Below are positions 61,756 to 64,000 of a DNA stretch of 64,000 nt, piece by piece. The translations under genes were made by a program, and so were the position numbers. How positions within the stretch are numbered: position 1 is the first letter of the stretch; each line of letters opens with the position of its first letter. A model generated the notes under the pieces. That model ran no database searches, was not told the origin of the DNA, and was given only the letters and a program-made list of their open reading frames with translations. Source of the DNA: Paraburkholderia edwinii (GTDB lineage Bacteria; Pseudomonadota; Gammaproteobacteria; Burkholderiales; Burkholderiaceae); contig NZ_CP080096.1 of assembly GCF_019428685.1 (NCBI RefSeq), positions 2,046,001 to 2,110,000 on the forward strand. The letters run 5' to 3'.

Positions 61756-63983
61756 GTGCCACGCCCGAAGACATCCTCGCCGCCGCGGACACCGAGCCGC
61801 CGCGCCGTTCGCGCTTCGACCGGCTGGCGTCCCGGCTGATCGACGGACGCATTCTCGGCAGCAAGCCGGTCAGCATCGCGCTCGTGATCTTCGCGGTGAT
61901 CGTGCTGTACTTCGTGTTCACGGTGCCGCTCGCTTTCGGCGAGCAGTTGACGTTCGCGGTCTGCTGCTTCGTCTGCGCGCTGCTGTTTCGCCGCGCGGCA
62001 GGACACTTTGCGACGCTCGTGATGATCATGCTGTCGGTGATCGCGACGGGCCGCTATATGTATTGGCGCCTCACCGAAACGACGCACTGGGAACATCCGC
62101 TCGATGCGATCTGGGGCTTGCTGCTAGTGACGGCCGAGGTCTATGCGGCGCTCGTGCTGTTGCTCGGTTACTTCCAGACCGCGTGGCCGTTGAAGCGCAA
62201 GCCGATGCCGCTGCCCACCGACCGCAGCGAGTGGCCGACCGTCGATATTTTCATTCCGACGTACAACGAGCCGCTGTCGGTCGTGAAGCCGACCATCTAC
62301 GCGGCGATCGCGCTCGACTATCCGAAAGACAAGCTGTCGATTCACGTGCTCGACGACGGCCGCCGCGCGGACTTCAAGGCGTTCTGCGAAGAAGTTGGCG
62401 TGGCCTGGACGATCCGCACGCACAACCGTCACGCGAAGGCCGGCAACATCAACGAGGCGTTGAAGATTACCGACGGCGAATACTTCGCGATCTTCGACTG
62501 CGACCACATTCCGACGCGCTCGTTTTTGCAGATCGGACTCGGCTGGTTCCTGCGCGACAAGCGGCTGTCGATGTTGCAAACGCCGCACCATTTCTTCTCC
62601 GCCGATCCGTTCGAAAAAAACCTCGGCACGTTCCGCAAGGTGCCGAACGAAGGCGAACTGTTTTACGGGCTCGTGCAGGACGGCAACGATTTGTGGAACG
62701 CGACGTTCTTCTGCGGCTCGTGCGCGCTGTTGCGCCGGACGATGGTCGAGGAAGTGGGCGGCATCGCAGTCGAGACGGTCACCGAAGACGCCCATACGGC
62801 GTTGAAGCTGCACCGCCGCGGCTACACGACCGCCTATCTGGCGATTCCGCAGGCCGCGGGCCTCGCGACCGAAAGCCTCGGCGGCCATATCGGCCAGCGC
62901 ATCCGCTGGGCGCGCGGCATGACGCAGATTTTCCGCATCGACAATCCGCTGTTCGGGCGCGGGCTGTCGTTCGGGCAGCGGCTCTGCTATCTGAACGCGA
63001 TGCTGCATTTCTTCTACGGCATTCCGCGTCTCGTGTTTCTGACGGCGCCGCTGTCGTACCTGTTTTTCAACGCGCATATCATCCAGGCCGCAGCCGGCAC
63101 GATCGCGATCTTCGCGCTGCCGCATATGTTCCACGCGAACATCACGAACTCGCGCATGCAGCGGCAGTTCCGCCATTCGTTCTGGTCCGAGGTCTATGAA
63201 TCGGTGCTCGCGTCGTACATCACGGCGCCGACGCTGCTCGCGCTAATCAACCCGAAGCTCGGCAAATTCAACGTGACCGCGAAGGGCGGGCGCATCGAGG
63301 AGCAGTACTTCGACTGGAGCATTTCGCGGCCGTATCTGTTCCTGCTACTGCTCAATCTGCTCGGCTTTGTCGCCGGCGGCGTGCATATCGGCTTGCACTG
63401 GCATTCACGCAGCGAAGTTCAAACGACCCTCCTCAACCTCGCGTGGACCGGCTACAACATGCTGATTCTCGGCGCGAGCGTCGCGGCCGCGCGCGAGCAG
63501 CGCCAGGTGCGCAGCACGCACCGCGTCGCGATGCGCTTTCCGGCGTCGCTGCGTTTCACCACGGGCCGCACGCTCGCCTGCGAAACCGTCGACTATGCGG
63601 AAGGCGGCGTCGCGTTACAACTGCCCGGCGCCACGCATGTGCCGCTGCATGAGAGCGTTGTCGTGTCGCTGTTTCGCGGCAACGACGAATTCGTGTTTCC
63701 GGCTGACGTCACCTATTCGGTGCCGGGCCGCGTCGGCTTGCGTTTCGCGCCGATGACGCGCGAGCAGGAACTCGACTTCGTGCAAAGCACCTTCGCGCGC
63801 GCCGATGCGTGGACCGGCTGGACCGAAGGACGCGAAGCCGATACGCCGCTGCGCAGCCTTGGCCACGTGATGAGCGTTGGCGTGAGCGGCATCTCCGGAC
63901 TTTTCGAACATCTTTATGCCGATCTGCGCGCGCTCGGACGCAAGCGCAAGGCGGCCGCCAACGACTCCAAAAACGGAAAATAA
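61752..63983 (+). CDS. bcsA: Cellulose synthase catalytic subunit (GT2 with PilZ)
   Basis: 743 residues. Membrane helices at both ends of the GT2 domain. Catalytic motifs are in order: VLDDGRR near 200, FDCDH near 249, VTEDAH near 343 and QRIRW near 381 (the D, DxD, TED, QxxRW set). The C-terminal PilZ domain has the RxxxR motif as RSTHR (586-590) and DYAEGG (614-619) where DxSxxG is usual, so Ala replaces Ser. It polymerises glucose from UDP-glucose into beta-1,4-glucan at the inner membrane under c-di-GMP control. bcsB should follow. Confidence 0.94.
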   Translation: MSATPEDILAAADTEPPRRSRFDRLASRLIDGRILGSKPVSIALVIFAVIVLYFVFTVPLAFGEQLTFAVCCFVCALLFRRAAGHFATLVMIMLSVIATGRYMYWRLTETTHWEHPLDAIWGLLLVTAEVYAALVLLLGYFQTAWPLKRKPMPLPTDRSEWPTVDIFIPTYNEPLSVVKPTIYAAIALDYPKDKLSIHVLDDGRRADFKAFCEEVGVAWTIRTHNRHAKAGNINEALKITDGEYFAIFDCDHIPTRSFLQIGLGWFLRDKRLSMLQTPHHFFSADPFEKNLGTFRKVPNEGELFYGLVQDGNDLWNATFFCGSCALLRRTMVEEVGGIAVETVTEDAHTALKLHRRGYTTAYLAIPQAAGLATESLGGHIGQRIRWARGMTQIFRIDNPLFGRGLSFGQRLCYLNAMLHFFYGIPRLVFLTAPLSYLFFNAHIIQAAAGTIAIFALPHMFHANITNSRMQRQFRHSFWSEVYESVLASYITAPTLLALINPKLGKFNVTAKGGRIEEQYFDWSISRPYLFLLLLNLLGFVAGGVHIGLHWHSRSEVQTTLLNLAWTGYNMLILGASVAAAREQRQVRSTHRVAMRFPASLRFTTGRTLACETVDYAEGGVALQLPGATHVPLHESVVVSLFRGNDEFVFPADVTYSVPGRVGLRFAPMTREQELDFVQSTFARADAWTGWTEGREADTPLRSLGHVMSVGVSGISGLFEHLYADLRALGRKRKAAANDSKNGK

Positions 63984-63988
63984 ACTCA

Positions 63989-64000
63989 TGGGGAACATGC
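63989..64000 (+). CDS. Possible start of bcsB, cut by window end
   Basis: An ATG at 63989 lies 5 nt after the bcsA stop. Only four codons are visible, and no ribosome site can be judged. The call rests only on operon order. Confidence 0.25.

Overview
The window looks like a chromosomal segment of a Burkholderiaceae bacterium, most probably Paraburkholderia or a close relative (Caballeronia, Trinickia). The basis is very GC-rich coding sequence, small families typical of this group (two DUF4148 proteins, one DUF3331 protein), a bcsD-bcsP-bcsQ-bcsA cellulose operon and a prpR/prpBC locus. No rRNA, tRNA, CRISPR array or complete insertion sequence is visible. Most of the window is ordinary, densely packed chromosome; the less ordinary parts are the exopolysaccharide cluster, several gaps with repeats or hairpins, and a few small or odd proteins.

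Layout. 1-6.6 kb: a truncated small gene, an LpxO-like hydroxylase, a small hypothetical gene, then a minus-strand operon of ABC ATPase, permease, binding protein and amidase, and a small secreted protein. 6.7-14.2 kb: an isocitrate-lyase-family enzyme, a 2-hydroxyacid dehydrogenase, a cytochrome P450, a secreted protein built of regular six-residue repeats, a LysE exporter, an APC permease and a GNAT enzyme. 14.4-26.4 kb: a secreted serine hydrolase, an M3 metallopeptidase, a Rieske oxygenase, a periplasmic trehalase preceded by a 9-bp tandem repeat, a DUF4337 membrane protein, a DUF4148 protein with a clear terminator, a proline iminopeptidase, exonuclease III and an aldo/keto reductase. 26.6-38.8 kb: a CSS-EAL c-di-GMP phosphodiesterase, B12-dependent ribonucleotide reductase NrdJ with a perfect palindrome before its ribosome site, an exported hydrolase, a second DUF4148 protein, a sulfotransferase, a DUF3331 protein, an AI-2E-family transporter, an esterase and an OpgC-like membrane acyltransferase.

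38.8-51.6 kb is a Wzx/Wzy-type exopolysaccharide cluster: wza-wzb-wzc, one GT4 glycosyltransferase, a pyruvyl transferase, a flippase and a polymerase-like membrane protein on the plus strand, then a secreted glycoside hydrolase, a WcaJ-type priming transferase and a GlxA-type AraC regulator on the minus strand. A strong intrinsic terminator lies only 17 nt before the wza start, which suggests that entry into the operon is controlled by attenuation. A 49-residue membrane-peptide ORF sits between the hydrolase and the priming transferase.

51.6-58.3 kb holds a gap with a decayed LysR gene, an NlpD-like LytM lipoprotein, and the propionate (2-methylcitrate) genes prpC and prpB divergent from the sigma-54 activator prpR. 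A good -24/-12 promoter and two similar inverted repeats 21 bp apart lie between prpB and prpR. 58.5-64 kb holds a small unknown gene and the start of a cellulose synthase operon (bcsD, bcsP, bcsQ, bcsA), joined by ATGA overlaps from bcsP to bcsA and cut by the window end where bcsB would be expected.

Taken together, the cell-surface theme is strong: EPS export, cellulose synthesis, OpgC-like glucan modification, an LpxO-like enzyme, a c-di-GMP phosphodiesterase and a PilZ-bearing cellulose synthase. All function calls come from reading motifs by eye; no database search was run.
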